This document shows, one piece after another, positions 23,185-34,639 of a stretch of DNA of 64,000 bases. The notes under the pieces were generated by a model that was given only the letters and a program-made list of their open reading frames with translations, made no database searches and had not been told where the DNA came from. Source of the DNA: Anaspis maculata (lineage: Eukaryota > Arthropoda > Insecta > Coleoptera > Scraptiidae); contig OX421965.1 in NCBI GenBank assembly GCA_949128115.1, positions 57,716,012-57,780,011 of the forward strand, given 5' to 3'. Every line of letters starts with the position of its first letter. The stretch's first letter is position 1. The position numbers and the translations under genes were made by a program.

Positions 23185-25606
23185 TATATGGGAGACCCTG
23201 CATGAATGTATATGTAGTTACTTTTATTTATATGCTGAGTTAGGTACACATGCATACTTTCACAAGCAACACGTTTATCGAGAATAATTCAGTTTGTTGA
23301 TGAAACTGGGAACTGGAAGGTGCATTTGACGAGGCATTTGGATTACTTCAATCATTTACATCACGCACATTTTCCATATTCAATTCTTGCTTTCGTCAGC
23401 GTCTCCCATATGATTATTACGTCATTCGTCATTCGTCATTAAATTTCACCACGAATCCATGCGTTAGGTGTTGTTGGGTTGCGACAATAGGTACCTCTTA
23501 AGGGCGTCATAAGCTCAACCCTCACGAGCTCTACAGCTCTACTTCGCTAATTTATCGACAGTTTACCTTATTACGAGCATTATCATGATGCTTAGCGTTT
23601 CGCATCATTTGGTTGTATAGTGTTCATTTGTGGCCAGTTACCCTTATACGTCCACAGGGTGATTCAGTTTTAAACATGAATGCTTTAGGAGAAAATAGGT
23701 ACTAATCTGGTCGTTTTGATTAGGGAAAATATACATCTCTGCCTCTTATTTGCTTGAGGATCATCGTAATGTTTCTTCTACAGCAGTTTTTGGTGTGACA
23801 AAGGATAGTCTACAGTGAGTTACACTAACTGCTCATCGGCCACTTGCATGCTGTGTGCTGTGTTGCAGCGTCGGTGGCTGGTCGTCTATCAAGTCGTGCG
23901 TTTCGTCCCAATCACGGTTTGAATTAGGGTTTCCAATTTTTCGTTGTTTTTTCTGCCGTGACGTCATGTGTAGAGGCGGAGTTTTGCAACACGACGTTTC
24001 GTTTCTGACCAATGACAACGCTGCCCAAACAAAAACGAAAAGGGCCGACAATAATCTATTTTGTACTTGACTGGTTGACAAGTGGTATTCCCACTTACCT
24101 GTACTTACCTTACCAGTGAGGTTACTGTGACAAAAACTACCTTCTCTTCCGAATAGTTGCGAGAGTGATAAATTAGCCCCTGTCCCTGGTAGACTTGTCC
24201 GTCGCTTATACTTCCACAACATCTTATGAATAATGGCCTTGTCATACCAATCTGTGAGAGAACAACAATACGCCTCCTTTTGTTTCTCCTGTTCAATATT
24301 AATAATTATGATTATAAAACAAGTTCATTAACCGATTTTTCCATTGCTATAAATCATTAGCACTTACTATACCCGACTTAATCACGATTCGAATAATAAT
24401 AATAATAATAATAAACAATATAATATAATATATTTAATGATGCCCCGTGTCTGGTTGTAAGTGCTTCAATAAAAAGCATTGTTTACATGCCTCGGCAGGT
24501 TGTTATTTAAATATCAAGAGATCCACTTGAAGAAATAACTCTCCGTCGAAAGCTACGTTTCCTCCACCGGTTTCCTCATTACGTCAGAATACTTAGCTGT
24601 TCAGTGCACCAGGGTAAAAAGTGTAGTGCAGGAACCGAGACAGTAAGTATTTTATTGAAGTGCTCAAGTTCCAATTTGCATTTCACCAATTTGCGAAGCA
24701 ATAAAGACCTCTTTTCTCTATGTGGAATTAAAAGTGGATTTTAATTTGAACTATTATATTAAGTGGTCGCCAGCAAGTGGCTCTCAATTTTTCGTACCGC
24801 AAGGCATTGTTTACACAAGAGGATATAAGAGATTGGGGTTTTTTTTGGCTGTTTTCGAGTCGGAGAGCAGGATTTGTGGGTTTTCCTTGATAGCGGAAAG
24901 AGGAGTTTCCATGGGTCTTTTCAAGGGTTCGTCGGCAATCCCAATTTGACAAATAACTTGTATTTCAGTCGAGATTTCAATAAATAATGACAAATAGGTA
25001 GAAAAGTTTCGACAAAAGTACTCTTCCAGGATCCGCGTGTTACATCGCGTATTTTGCCTTGTGGCGGTTGGTAATAGGGCGATTGCACGAAATTTGGTTC
25101 GTCTTTTGACCGTCAGGAACGTGACAGTGGCTGGGGGATTTTGCTTTGGTTCGGTTGGTATGACGCACGACTCGTGACAGACGCACTGGGGCACATAATA
25201 AATGGCAGGCATTTTCAGTGGTCAAGAGACAACGTGGTAATGGGTGATGGATGAATAATGAAACTACTGTTAGCGACGTTAGCTGTTTGAAAACCAAATT
25301 GAACAGGAGTTTCAGATTTGGACCACCATGATGAAACCTATGATTTTAAAAATGTTATCTTGAGTCAGTTTTGACTTTTGAAAATATTGGTTTCTGTGAC
25401 TTCCCTGGAATAGCTGAAAAAATTTCAACATTTTTTCACGGAACTGGGAACTGGGAGCTATTCGAGGAGCAGTTCAAACTCGATTTCGAACTATTCGGAG
25501 TTTGCAGAGCCTTACGCGACGCCCTGTATAATAAATACGGGAAACCTCGGGATACTTGTATGGTATGAAATACGGCATAAAGCATGTTCTCTCCCTTGAG
25601 AAGCTA
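23185..25606. other. Intergenic DNA with a promoter-like patch
   Basis: No confident gene. It contains a short (AAT)n run at 24391-24414 and a CRE/CCAAT patch near 23959-24015 (listed separately). The frames at 23833-24222, 24811-25212 and 25371-25568 show no family motif. Confidence 0.35.
23959..24015. promoter_or_regulatory. CRE-like palindrome with nearby CCAAT
   Basis: TGACGTCA, the full cAMP-response-element palindrome, is at 23959-23966, and a CCAAT (gaccaatgac) follows at about 24007. The surrounding 100 bp is GC-richer than its flanks. There is no TATA box or downstream exon to confirm a promoter. Confidence 0.25.
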
Positions 25607-25608
25607 TA

Positions 25609-26743
25609 CAGCGTGATTCACCACCAAATGGACATAGCCTGAGGGTAGGTCCCGTTCTTGCCAGGCGAACCAGGATCTGGCTTTTAAATTTTTCTAACGC
25701 TGTTCGTTTCGAATTTACAGAGTGATTCATGTATTTTGTCGAATTTTTTAATAAGCCGTATCTTTAGAACGATCCAATGGTTTCGATTGAAATTTTGTGG
25801 GTCAATTCTTCTATTGATATATGACACATCGCCTTATCAAGCAATTTTAAATTTCCAACGCCGGCCTTGAAAAAAAAAAACTTGAAAGTTCTTTTCAAAA
25901 AAAGACATTCTGTATGCATATTTTTTTCGAATTCATTTTCAGAACAAAAACTACATAAAACATGTTATTATAATCGCAAAAAAATTGCTTGGCACCATTG
26001 AGCTGACAAAAAATTTTGATAATCCTAATGATGTTTGAGGTCAAATAAATTTATCGCCAGAAAAATAAAAGAACCATTCTTCTCGTTTTCTTTAGTAATA
26101 ACGAAAAGTTTCAGCAGGATTTTCGAAGAATTTATGTCACGTCCTTCAATTTCGGCTCAATTTTGGATAGAAGTGAAATTGAGAAACGTAACAAAAAAAT
26201 TTTGAAAATTTTGATGAAACTTTTTGGTGCTACTGACTGAGAAAAAGTGAGAACATTTTTTATTTTTTTTATTTTGACGAAACGGCTGAAATTTGGGACC
26301 ATAATAGATAATTTGCAAATATTTGAATTTTCCTCAAAAATCTTCAGGATTATGAAAATTTTATATTGACAGTGGTGCCAAGCAAGTATTTTTTGCGATA
26401 TTAATAGCATGTCTTTATTCAGTTTCTGAATATGAAAATGAATAAAAAAAATTTGCATACAGAATATCTTTTTTAGAAAAAAGCTTTGAGGTTTTCTTTC
26501 AAGGCCGGTTCTGGAAATTTTGAACTGTTTGATAGGGCGCTGTGTCAGATATCAATAGGAAAATCAACCCACAAAATTTCAATCCAATTCATTCCGTCGT
26601 TCTGAAGATACGAAAATTCTACGAAATACATGATTCACCCTGTAGCTTCCAAACGAACAGCGTTAGAAAAGCCAGATCCTGGTTCGCTTGGAAAAACTGA
26701 ACCTACCCTCAAGCTATATCCATTTGGTGGTGAATCATCCTGT
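25609..26743. mobile_element. 1135-bp near-full-length palindromic transposon, family 2
   Basis: The ends are CAGCGTGATTCACCACCAAATGG (first 20: CAGCGTGATTCACCACCAAA) at 25609 and the inverse ending GGTGAATCATCCTG at 26743, flanked by TA on both sides (25607-25608, 26744-26745). The arms match for about 550 bp each ('aaattttgtgggt', 'caaggccgg', 'ttgcttggcaccat' and their inverses), so almost the whole element is one palindrome. It has no transposase gene. The minus-strand 108-codon frame at 26132-26458 is arm sequence. Confidence 0.8.
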
Positions 26744-26745
26744 AT

Positions 26746-27723
26746 ACCCGAATGTATACCACTTTGAATTCCACATTAAAATTTTAAGGTGTTACACTTC
26801 AATAATTGTCGAGCAGTTTATAATTTATTTCAATTTTCATAATCTAAATTAGGTAAATACAGTGCAATCAACAACAAAGAAATCCAAGGTTGGCTTTGAA
26901 AACAAAACTAATTGATTTGGAGCGCCTGGACTAGCTGAAGGAGTGAAGGACCGAACTCTCTGATAACTAGTCAACCCTGAAAGTTTATTTTTGTCGATCG
27001 CACGGTATATAAACTTTAACTTTGTTAAATAATGTGCACCGTGGAATTGTTAATTGTTTGTTGAATTCGTGATGGGTCCCGCCTGCTTGCCCGGAAATTT
27101 TTGCATGAATTATTGAAGACAACTTTGTCGACGGATGTTTCCATCAAGACTCGTAATCAAATAAAAGAACACTGACAACAGGTGAGGGAATAATATTAGT
27201 ACCTCGATAATTACTTGGTAAAAGTGAGGCGCGAGCCGTTATATTGCGTCAATAAAACTGCGAGCATTCTCTTTGTATCCAGGAGAATATAAAACTGTAC
27301 AAAGTATTACAAGATTTACAAGCACAAACACTTTGAGCAAAAGTGATAAAATGAGCTCAAATAGATCGGTCACGGTTGTAAAATATCACATAGTTCACTA
27401 CACAATAACAGCGTGGATTTTCATCAGTGTTCCATTTGTGAAGCGTAAAGCTATGGACCACTACGAGGACCACTACTACCTACCTATACCTCCAAGGGAG
27501 GATTAACTCGAGGATTAAGTAACTACTAAGAGCACTTAGGAGCCTCTACAAAAAGGACTTTGTAAGCAAATAATAGTTGCTAGCAGGGAGGTGATTTGAA
27601 AACGTGTATGTATGTTAGGAGACCACATAACACTCGACATAACACTTTATTTCTGATGAACCCGTCCGTGCTCACTTCTGCCCAAAAAATGACAGAGGAT
27701 GTAAACTCTGAGCATGTTGCAAG
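26746..27723. other. Intergenic, no gene seen
   Basis: AT-rich. A 77-codon plus-strand frame at 27273-27506 has no motif or splice context. Confidence 0.4.
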
Positions 27724-28175
27724 AATGGGGTACTTGCCCCAAAAATTTCTATTACCTTAATCTCGATAGTGTGGTCAAAAATAATGTACCCTTTTTTTTA
27801 TTTTTCCTATATTTCCAAAATTGCGGCCGTAATGCGTGTTTTAAATATATATTTGTGACGTCACAAATATACTCAAAACTAAACAAACAGCACTGTTGGA
27901 TTGAAAACTTAAAAAATACTTTCCCTCCGTGTTCGTGGGGGGGCCGGGAAAGTAAAACTGTTAGAGTGGCATGACAGCATTCGAAAAATACAAAAATGAA
28001 AACTTCACTAAAGGTTCCTCACTGTTACCAACCTTTTAAAGAAAAATGAAAAAAAAAATCTTTTTTAACCAATGGATGTATTTTTTGGAAATTTCCAGGA
28101 AATACTCTTTATCACCCTTGTTGATGATTAAAAGTATTTTCAGTCAATTCTATCTCACTGGCAAGTACCCCATTT
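27724..28175. mobile_element. ~450-bp MITE with AATGGGGTACTTGCC ends
   Basis: AATGGGGTACTTGCC at 27724-27738 is inverted as GGCAAGTACCCCATT at 28160-28174, a perfect 15-bp pair. The same terminus occurs alone near 18110, so it is a repeated family. The target duplication is not clear, and no gene is present. Confidence 0.6.
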
Positions 28176-29260
28176 CGAGGGCTGAGTAGAACTCAATTTC
28201 TCCAGTAATAAATACTTTTTCACAATTAATTTGTTGCACCGAGTGTTGCATCTTCATTCTTCATGGCACGTTCGGGAGTTTTACTTGTCATCGAGTTCTT
28301 CAAAAAATGAGAAGGTAATTGCAATCGCGAAAAAGAGAACTTTATTGGTTTTTCTTTGGCTCCCTGTATGCTAAAACGTCTAGATCTGTCGGAAAAAAAA
28401 ATTCCATGTCGGTCGGTCTGTATGTGGGTTAGTCTGTGTGCTCGGCTGTGTGTATGTATGTCACGTTTTTTTTGACCCCCGGATTCATTTCTAAACCATA
28501 TAACCGGTCTTGACCAAATTAAAATTTGGTATGCTTGTAGGGTTTAGGTGAGGTAGAAAAGAGAAAATATGATTTTCAAGGTATATGTCAACGGGAAATG
28601 TCAATGTTATGGTCAATGTCAAAGAGTAACAGGAGATTTTGATGCAACGATTTTGATTTTTGATAGCTCATTTTAAAGCCCTTTGAAAACTCTGTACAAA
28701 ACATGTGAAAGTTATGACATATCTTTCATCTGTCAAAAGTTATAAGCTGTCAAAATAAAAACATTTAGGTTTAATAACTCGAGAAGTACCGAACCGAGTA
28801 CCGAACGGATTTCAACCAAATTTGGTTTGTAGCAAGAGTATCCGCCAGGGACTTGATGGAACATGTGCAGCTCCGATTAGAATCAGGCGTGCAACTTTAA
28901 TTAAAAAAATCGATTTTCTTCGGAAAACGGGTAAAAATTGTCCTACGTTTTTTCAGAGGTTTCTGGATCGATTGCAATACAACTTTGTGAACATGCGTCT
29001 GACACTGTGCAGACGTGAAACTAAGCTTTTGGCTCTGAAACGTCAATCAGGTGTACCACAACATAATTAAATAGGAAACGTCCGTGTTTTTTCGCAATTT
29101 TTTCGAATCTTAATGAAAATTTCACCGATTTTTATGAAACTTGGTACATAGGTAGTATCCAACGTGTGAAACGTTTGGTGAAAATTTTGTTGACATCAGG
29201 CAATCGCGGCCGCCAAAACTGGAAAAAATAATTGTCGAAGATACTCACATTTCTATGAAA
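28176..29260. mobile_element. Possible Helentron/Helitron-like repeat with GTCGGTCGGTCTG motif
   Basis: It contains a GTCY-type run (gtcggtcggtctg, about 28411-28423) and then 'accaaattaaaatttggtatgcttgtagggttt', sequence in the style of insect Helitron-derived repeats. Boundaries were not resolved and the subterminal repeats of the other Helentron-like copies were not found. Call based on style only. Confidence 0.3.
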
Positions 29261-30093
29261 TTACATTAGTGCGGGCGCTAAGAGCCAAAATCGAGATGAA
29301 CCTTGCAAATGGTGATGAAAGCATGAAATTCGGTACACATACTCAGAATGAGCACCTCTCTCAGATAAGAGGTGGAGCCACGCCGAATTTTCACCGGAAG
29401 GGGGCTCGGGGGGCTCCTGAAAGTTGAAGGTGCTAGGGCTCCCACTAAACGGCTTATCAGTTCGTTTTGATAATCAAAAAGGAAACTTATGAATATATTG
29501 TAAACATTGCCGACGTTTATCGTATTGTCCCGGGAATTTTTCATTATGAAAAAAAATAAGTTCTTCGGCAGAACACACAAATTGGTTTTATTTTATTTGA
29601 CCAACAAAGAATTAATAAAGGGATGTGCAACACGTTGATTCCCACAAATTCGTATCCTCTGAATTCGTTTGTGAAGTCAAAATTTTGATGGTGTATCTTC
29701 TTGAAGAGAAGCATTCCAAAGAGTAAGCTATTTTCAACACTAAGTTCAAACAGAATTTTTTCAATGTTCGGAATCAAAATTACTGAATTCCTTCCAGCAA
29801 TGCATACCCTGAACCCTTCTTTGGAAGTACCGCGTGCGATTGAACGTGGAGTAAGTCCTGAAACACTATCAGAATTTTTCTTCTGTGATGCTACTATCCA
29901 CTCTCGACCGGGGCAATTGGGTTCCCACACAGCATGCGCGGAGTACGTGAGATGTCCCCCTCAAAATAAAAATCGACCTGTTCCCGAGTTTTTCTAAGAA
30001 AAAAATTGGCGGGGGAAAGGGGAATGAGAAATCTGGGATGGGAAGTGTGAAAATGAACACCTGTATATGATCTCATTCAAAAATCAAATTATA
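29261..30093. other. Intergenic, no gene seen
   Basis: Short overlapping frames on both strands (29278-29580, 29544-29930, 29701-29997) have no motif. Some sequence (about 29320-29440) has a transposon-like style but no partner copy. Confidence 0.35.
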
Positions 30094-31106
30094 CAGGGTG
30101 TTCGGACCTGGTTATTACAAACTTTGACGGATGATTCCCCATACAAAATTAAGCCGAAAGAACAAAAAACTCATGGTCTAAAAGGCTTCCTTGAAAAGAT
30201 ACAGGGTGTTGAAGTTGACTTTTTTAAATGGTTTTTTCACCGTAACTTTTGAACCGTTGGTTGGACCGATTTTGATCAAATTTGAACCAAAGTTTAGTCA
30301 AATAAGTCTCAATCGAATAATAATACCACAATTCATCAAAAATCTCTAGGGGCGTAGATAATAGGGGACTGTCCCTTATTTTCGCCCCTATTTTCATCTC
30401 CCCTAATTATTTTTCAAAATTGATGATATTTTCGGATTCTACGTTCAATTTATAAGAAAAAGTTACTCTTGCAAAATTTTGATTAAAGGCTTCGTTTCTG
30501 AGATATTTGTGATTGAAACATTGGAAAACATCTCGAAATCACCACTTTCCTGGGCCAAAAAATTAAAATTCAAGAAGACCCATGATTTGTCAACTGGAAT
30601 GAGTTTTCTTGGTGTTTCAAGTTGATAAACCACCATTTTCGCTGAGAAACATAAAGTTTTCGGAAAAAAAACAATTTGGGCCCGGGAAAGTGGCGATTTC
30701 GTGTTGTTTTCCGTTTCGTTAATCGAAATTTTGCAAGAGTAACTTTTTTACTAAATTGAACGTAGAATCCAAAAATATCAACAATTAAAAAAAATAATCA
30801 GGGAAGATAAAAATAGGGGCGAAAATAGGGGACAGTCTCCTATTATATACGCCCCCAGAAATTTTTGATGAATTGTGGTATCATTATTCGATGGAGACTC
30901 AGTTGACTATACCTTGGTTCAAATTTGATTAAAATCGGTTCAACGGTTCAAAAGTTACGATAAAAAAACGATTTAAAAAAGGTAACTTCAACACCCTGTA
31001 TTTTTTTAAGGAAGCATTTTAGGACCATGAGTTTTTTGTTCTTTCGACTTTATTTTTGATGGGGAATCATCCCTCAAAGTTTGTAATAACCAGACCCGAA
31101 CACCTG
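30094..31106. mobile_element. 1013-bp near-full-length palindromic transposon, family 1 copy B
   Basis: It starts CAGGGTGTTCGGACCTGG and ends CCAGACCCGAACACCTG, with TA on both sides (TA|CAGGG, CCTG|TA). The inverted halves run about 450 bp each and include 'aggggacagtctcctatta'-type and 'aaaacgatttaaaaaa' blocks. It belongs to the same family as 22199-23184 but is less diverged between its arms. No gene is present. Confidence 0.85.
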
Positions 31107-32640
31107 TATATCTGGACTCAGAAGAAAAATTCGATTGTTTCCAATATTCAGATGTCAAAAAATTTTGGAACTCTTTTCGGAAGTTTTTTTTGAAACACCT
31201 GTAAACTATGATCATAGAGTCTTATGATTCAAAAAAAAAATTGTGCCCAAATTTGAATTCTACGGGAAAAAAGTTTTTCCCTACCAATTTATTCCAACGG
31301 GAAAAATTCTTACAGGGGGGGGGGGAATCTCGGTGGATCAGCCTGTACATACTTCCAAACTAATACATTTTGTACAGTACGGACATACAGGGCGAACCAA
31401 ATCCCGACAGCTATACAATAAACGCCGGGTAGATGTATTTTGCAAAATGTTGCCAAGAAAATATACCACACTTGATATTCCACATCAAGAACCCGTAAAA
31501 ACCATACTTACACCGAAGGGGTAATTTTCTTGAAATTTGAATATTTCTGAGTCGATTTCTAATCTATGTTCCGTGCGGCGCCGACGGCTTCAGCAGCAGC
31601 TAGGCCATCTGTACGCAGTAATATTTACATTTATTTATGTTCTTTTCATTTTTTCAAATTAAATAGAGTAAGTACTTTCCTTTGACATTACATATAAAGA
31701 CACACATAATATTACCTTCATAATGCTACGTAACATAAGTTTGTAAGTATTTTCCGAGGCTTCTCTACTTTCCACCTCAAATTTTACAGTTGCGGTTCGA
31801 TCTTTGGGGTTAAATAATTATGATGTATCACCATTTCGATCCTGACATAATTTTCATCCCTGCATAGGTATTTCGTGAATCTTTCGCAATTTTACGTTGT
31901 CGAAGGCTTGCTCGAACAAAAGCCGTTACAATTTCGGCTAACAAATCTTGTTAAGACGCTCCCCATCCATCCTCAATTCAATTATTATTGCTTCCTCGTT
32001 ATACCTATTCTCGACTCATTGTACCTATAATGTGCCGAAATAATTAATTAGATATTAGGCGCGAAGTTACTGGAAATTCCTAGTTAATATCAGAAAATGA
32101 CAAGGTCGGCATAGTTCCAGATCATTATTATTATATATCGGTGAAGGGTTTCAGGGCTTTTCAGCAGGTAGAGTTTGTCAACTACTACCCTTAGTAGTCG
32201 CCCAGAGCAGGTGTTAATCCGCCTCTGTTTGATGAATAGGACGGGTACGATAATGGGGTTGAATCTAATCATCAGCGAGCGTTAAAAATTCTCTCGCTTT
32301 GCAGTTGAGGGAAGCAAATCGATTTTGATCCCGAAAGCACAGGGTGAAGCCGACTAAAAATTGTAAATTTTGTATAGATCACCAAAAAAAAAACATTTGG
32401 CGTTGCGATGCACGAAAATCATACAAATACCGAAAATCATACAAATACCATCATTTTGTTTTTCTTATCAAAGAGCTGTTGAACCCGGGCGTTTGATTTC
32501 CGCTGGTTCCTGGGTTTATCTCTGAGTAAGTCTTTGAAGCATCCGCCGCCCCAAGGAACCGCGTCTCGTATTGTTTGTTTTTCAATGTGGTAATAATCAT
32601 CTGTTTCACGACTTTGTTGTCTTTCGGCTCAAAGGCGCAA
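31107..32640. other. Intergenic, no gene seen
   Basis: AT-rich. A G-run lies at 31316-31325. No exon or repeat partner is recognised. Confidence 0.35.
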
Positions 32641-33830
32641 GGGACAACTTTCTAATCGACGATATTACGGAGGGGGAGGGAGGGAGTTGCTTGCTTTTGT
32701 TTGCCAATCCGTAAAATTGTCCCTCATTCCAGCACACAATCCATAAAACAAGTCTCGAGAAAGTAAAGTCTTTTTATTATCCACCCACCAGACGGATGAT
32801 TCACTGCCACTACCACCCACCCTTCCGTCAGGTGATTTTGTTTTGGCTATGTGCGGACGTGGGGACACCGCGTCTGGGACCGAGTGGGAGTGGTGTGTGA
32901 CCACCCGATTTCACCAGAGACAAGCCAAGACCCAGCAAGGGTTGTTGCGAAAACCAATCGTCGCTGAAAAACTGGGTCGCGAACTAACACAACACACAAG
33001 AGGGTGCGGTTTGTGTTGTATCGATGGCTTTTAGTGCTTTTTTTTTACCTTGTCTGCGGGAATGTGCCTGCTGGACATGACTATCCTTCGGCAGGGGTCG
33101 ACTTCAGCGGGTCTTTGTATCCAAGAAATAGGCACCCGAGAGAGATCCCTAGGATTGAGCAATTTTTCAAGCACAAACACAGAGGTCACACAACAACACT
33201 ACTCCATGGTGGGGCACGGTGCTGGTTACTCTCTCTCTGCTACTACTACAACACACGGTGCACTGCTTCACTTCGCGAAACGGGAACGGGGGGTTCTAGC
33301 TATCCATGTTCGGGGGTGGCTCCGGAGGGTCACACCGTCGTCGTCGTCAGTGGCTGATGGTCGTTTACCTGGCGGTGGCAGAGTTAATGCCGTGACACGA
33401 CCCCGACGCACAGCACAAACACAACAAATGATGCACCCGAGGTTGACCACAGTCAGCAGCTTGGCAGCAGCAGCAGCGCAGACGGACGACCTCCTCTGGG
33501 TTGCTGTAACAATGCAATGCAACTTCGTGTGTCCGCCTTGTATGCGTCTGCGCGCAACTGGCACCACCAGGAACGTCTACCAGCTGAACGCCTGTGGTTG
33601 ATGGTTGATGGAGAGGACAGAGGAGCAGAGGAGTCGTGCTGGTTGCTCGCTATGCTCGGAGCTCGGGTTCGGATTTGACGCAGCCTGCAGGGCGGTGGCG
33701 ACATCGAGCGAGCGGTAGCAGCACCTTGCTGCAGGATCGATTCTCTGACATTCCTGCTCCTGCCAAAAGCAGTGGCGTCCTGTGTACGATGATTTGATAT
33801 CAATGGTTGAAGGTTAATAGTTGCAGCGGT
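32641..33830. other. GC-rich island, possible promoter or first exon
   Basis: This is the most GC- and CpG-rich stretch of the window, with CAG/CTG and CGTCGT runs (for example 33341-33352 and 33457-33477). Open frames exist on several strands (the longest is 183 codons at 33050-33601 plus), but they overlap each other, are low in complexity and match no family I know. It resembles a 5' UTR or promoter region of a gene whose coding exons are not visible here. Confidence 0.3.
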
Positions 33831-34119
33831 ACGCTAGCGAAATGACCCTGATTCTGCATTTTGTGGTACTGCAATGAAATTTGGCGTATGTAAACTACGT
33901 AGAATTTCAAGTGATTTAACCCGCAGCACTCAAAAATTTGTCCATTAGGGGGCGACTGGGGGTGGGGGCCCCTCAAAATCTAAAGATGTTAGAACTTTTA
34001 CCATGCACCATTCAGTACCGCCCTATCTACCGTACAGGACCTCAACAACTGTGTTCTTGACCATCATAACATTTTTCGTCATGTCAATTCCATTCTTCTT
34101 ACCTATAGAAAAAAAAATC
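33831..34119. other. Intergenic, no gene seen
   Basis: It includes G-rich sequence 'gggggcgactgggggtgggggc' (about 33947) of unknown origin. Confidence 0.3.
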
Positions 34120-34397
34120 TGGTAATTATTGACGACCACTACTTCTCGACTAGCATTTTCTAAGAGTTAGGCAACCACTTAAACAGCTATATAGGACGCT
34201 TCCTTCTTGCCTGTCCCTGTACTTACGTTGTAGGACATTGGTGGATAAGTAATGGAAAGAAGGAGAGCATTTTACAGTGGAAATAGTGGTTTCCCCAGGA
34301 AACTACGGTCGACGAACGTGATGTTGTGGTGGTGTCTATACCTACCGTGAAAAGTTGGTGGCTGAAGTCGAGAAGTAGTGGTCGTCAATAATTACCA
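34120..34397. mobile_element. 278-bp MITE with perfect 32-bp inverted repeats, copy 1
   Basis: The 32 bp at 34120-34151 (starting TGGTAATTATTGACGACC) are exactly inverted at 34366-34397. A shorter copy with the same ends lies at 38191-38396 in the same orientation; the segment 'gcattttctaagagttaggc' is identical in both. No gene is present and the superfamily is not assigned. Confidence 0.85.
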
Positions 34398-34639
34398 AAA
34401 TTCTTTATCCAATCCTATGGAATAATGCTCGCATTATCACGCGCATACATGCCTGCATTTTTCAATAAGACTGGATAAAGCATAGTATTCTACTCGCGGG
34501 CAATGGCTATTGCCAAGGCTCGTGTCGGCAAACTGCATCCTCATGAGTAAGAATAAGCAATCATTACCCGCTTGTGGAATAATATACCTACTATTGTCTG
34601 GTCAACAAATCGAAAAAAAAAATTTTTTGGACCACAAAT
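34398..34639. other. Spacer between transposons
   Basis: No gene or repeat recognised. Confidence 0.4.

Noticed and set aside
23833..24222. 129-codon minus-strand frame
   Set aside because: No domain, no splice context, ends in promoter-like sequence; treated as non-coding.
25371..25568. 65-codon frame with ordinary-looking composition
   Set aside because: Too short, no motif, and its 3' end is transposon-like ('gccctgtataat').
33050..33601. 183-codon plus-strand frame in the GC island
   Set aside because: It overlaps frames of similar length on both strands, is low in complexity and has no motif; open frames are expected by chance in GC-rich DNA.
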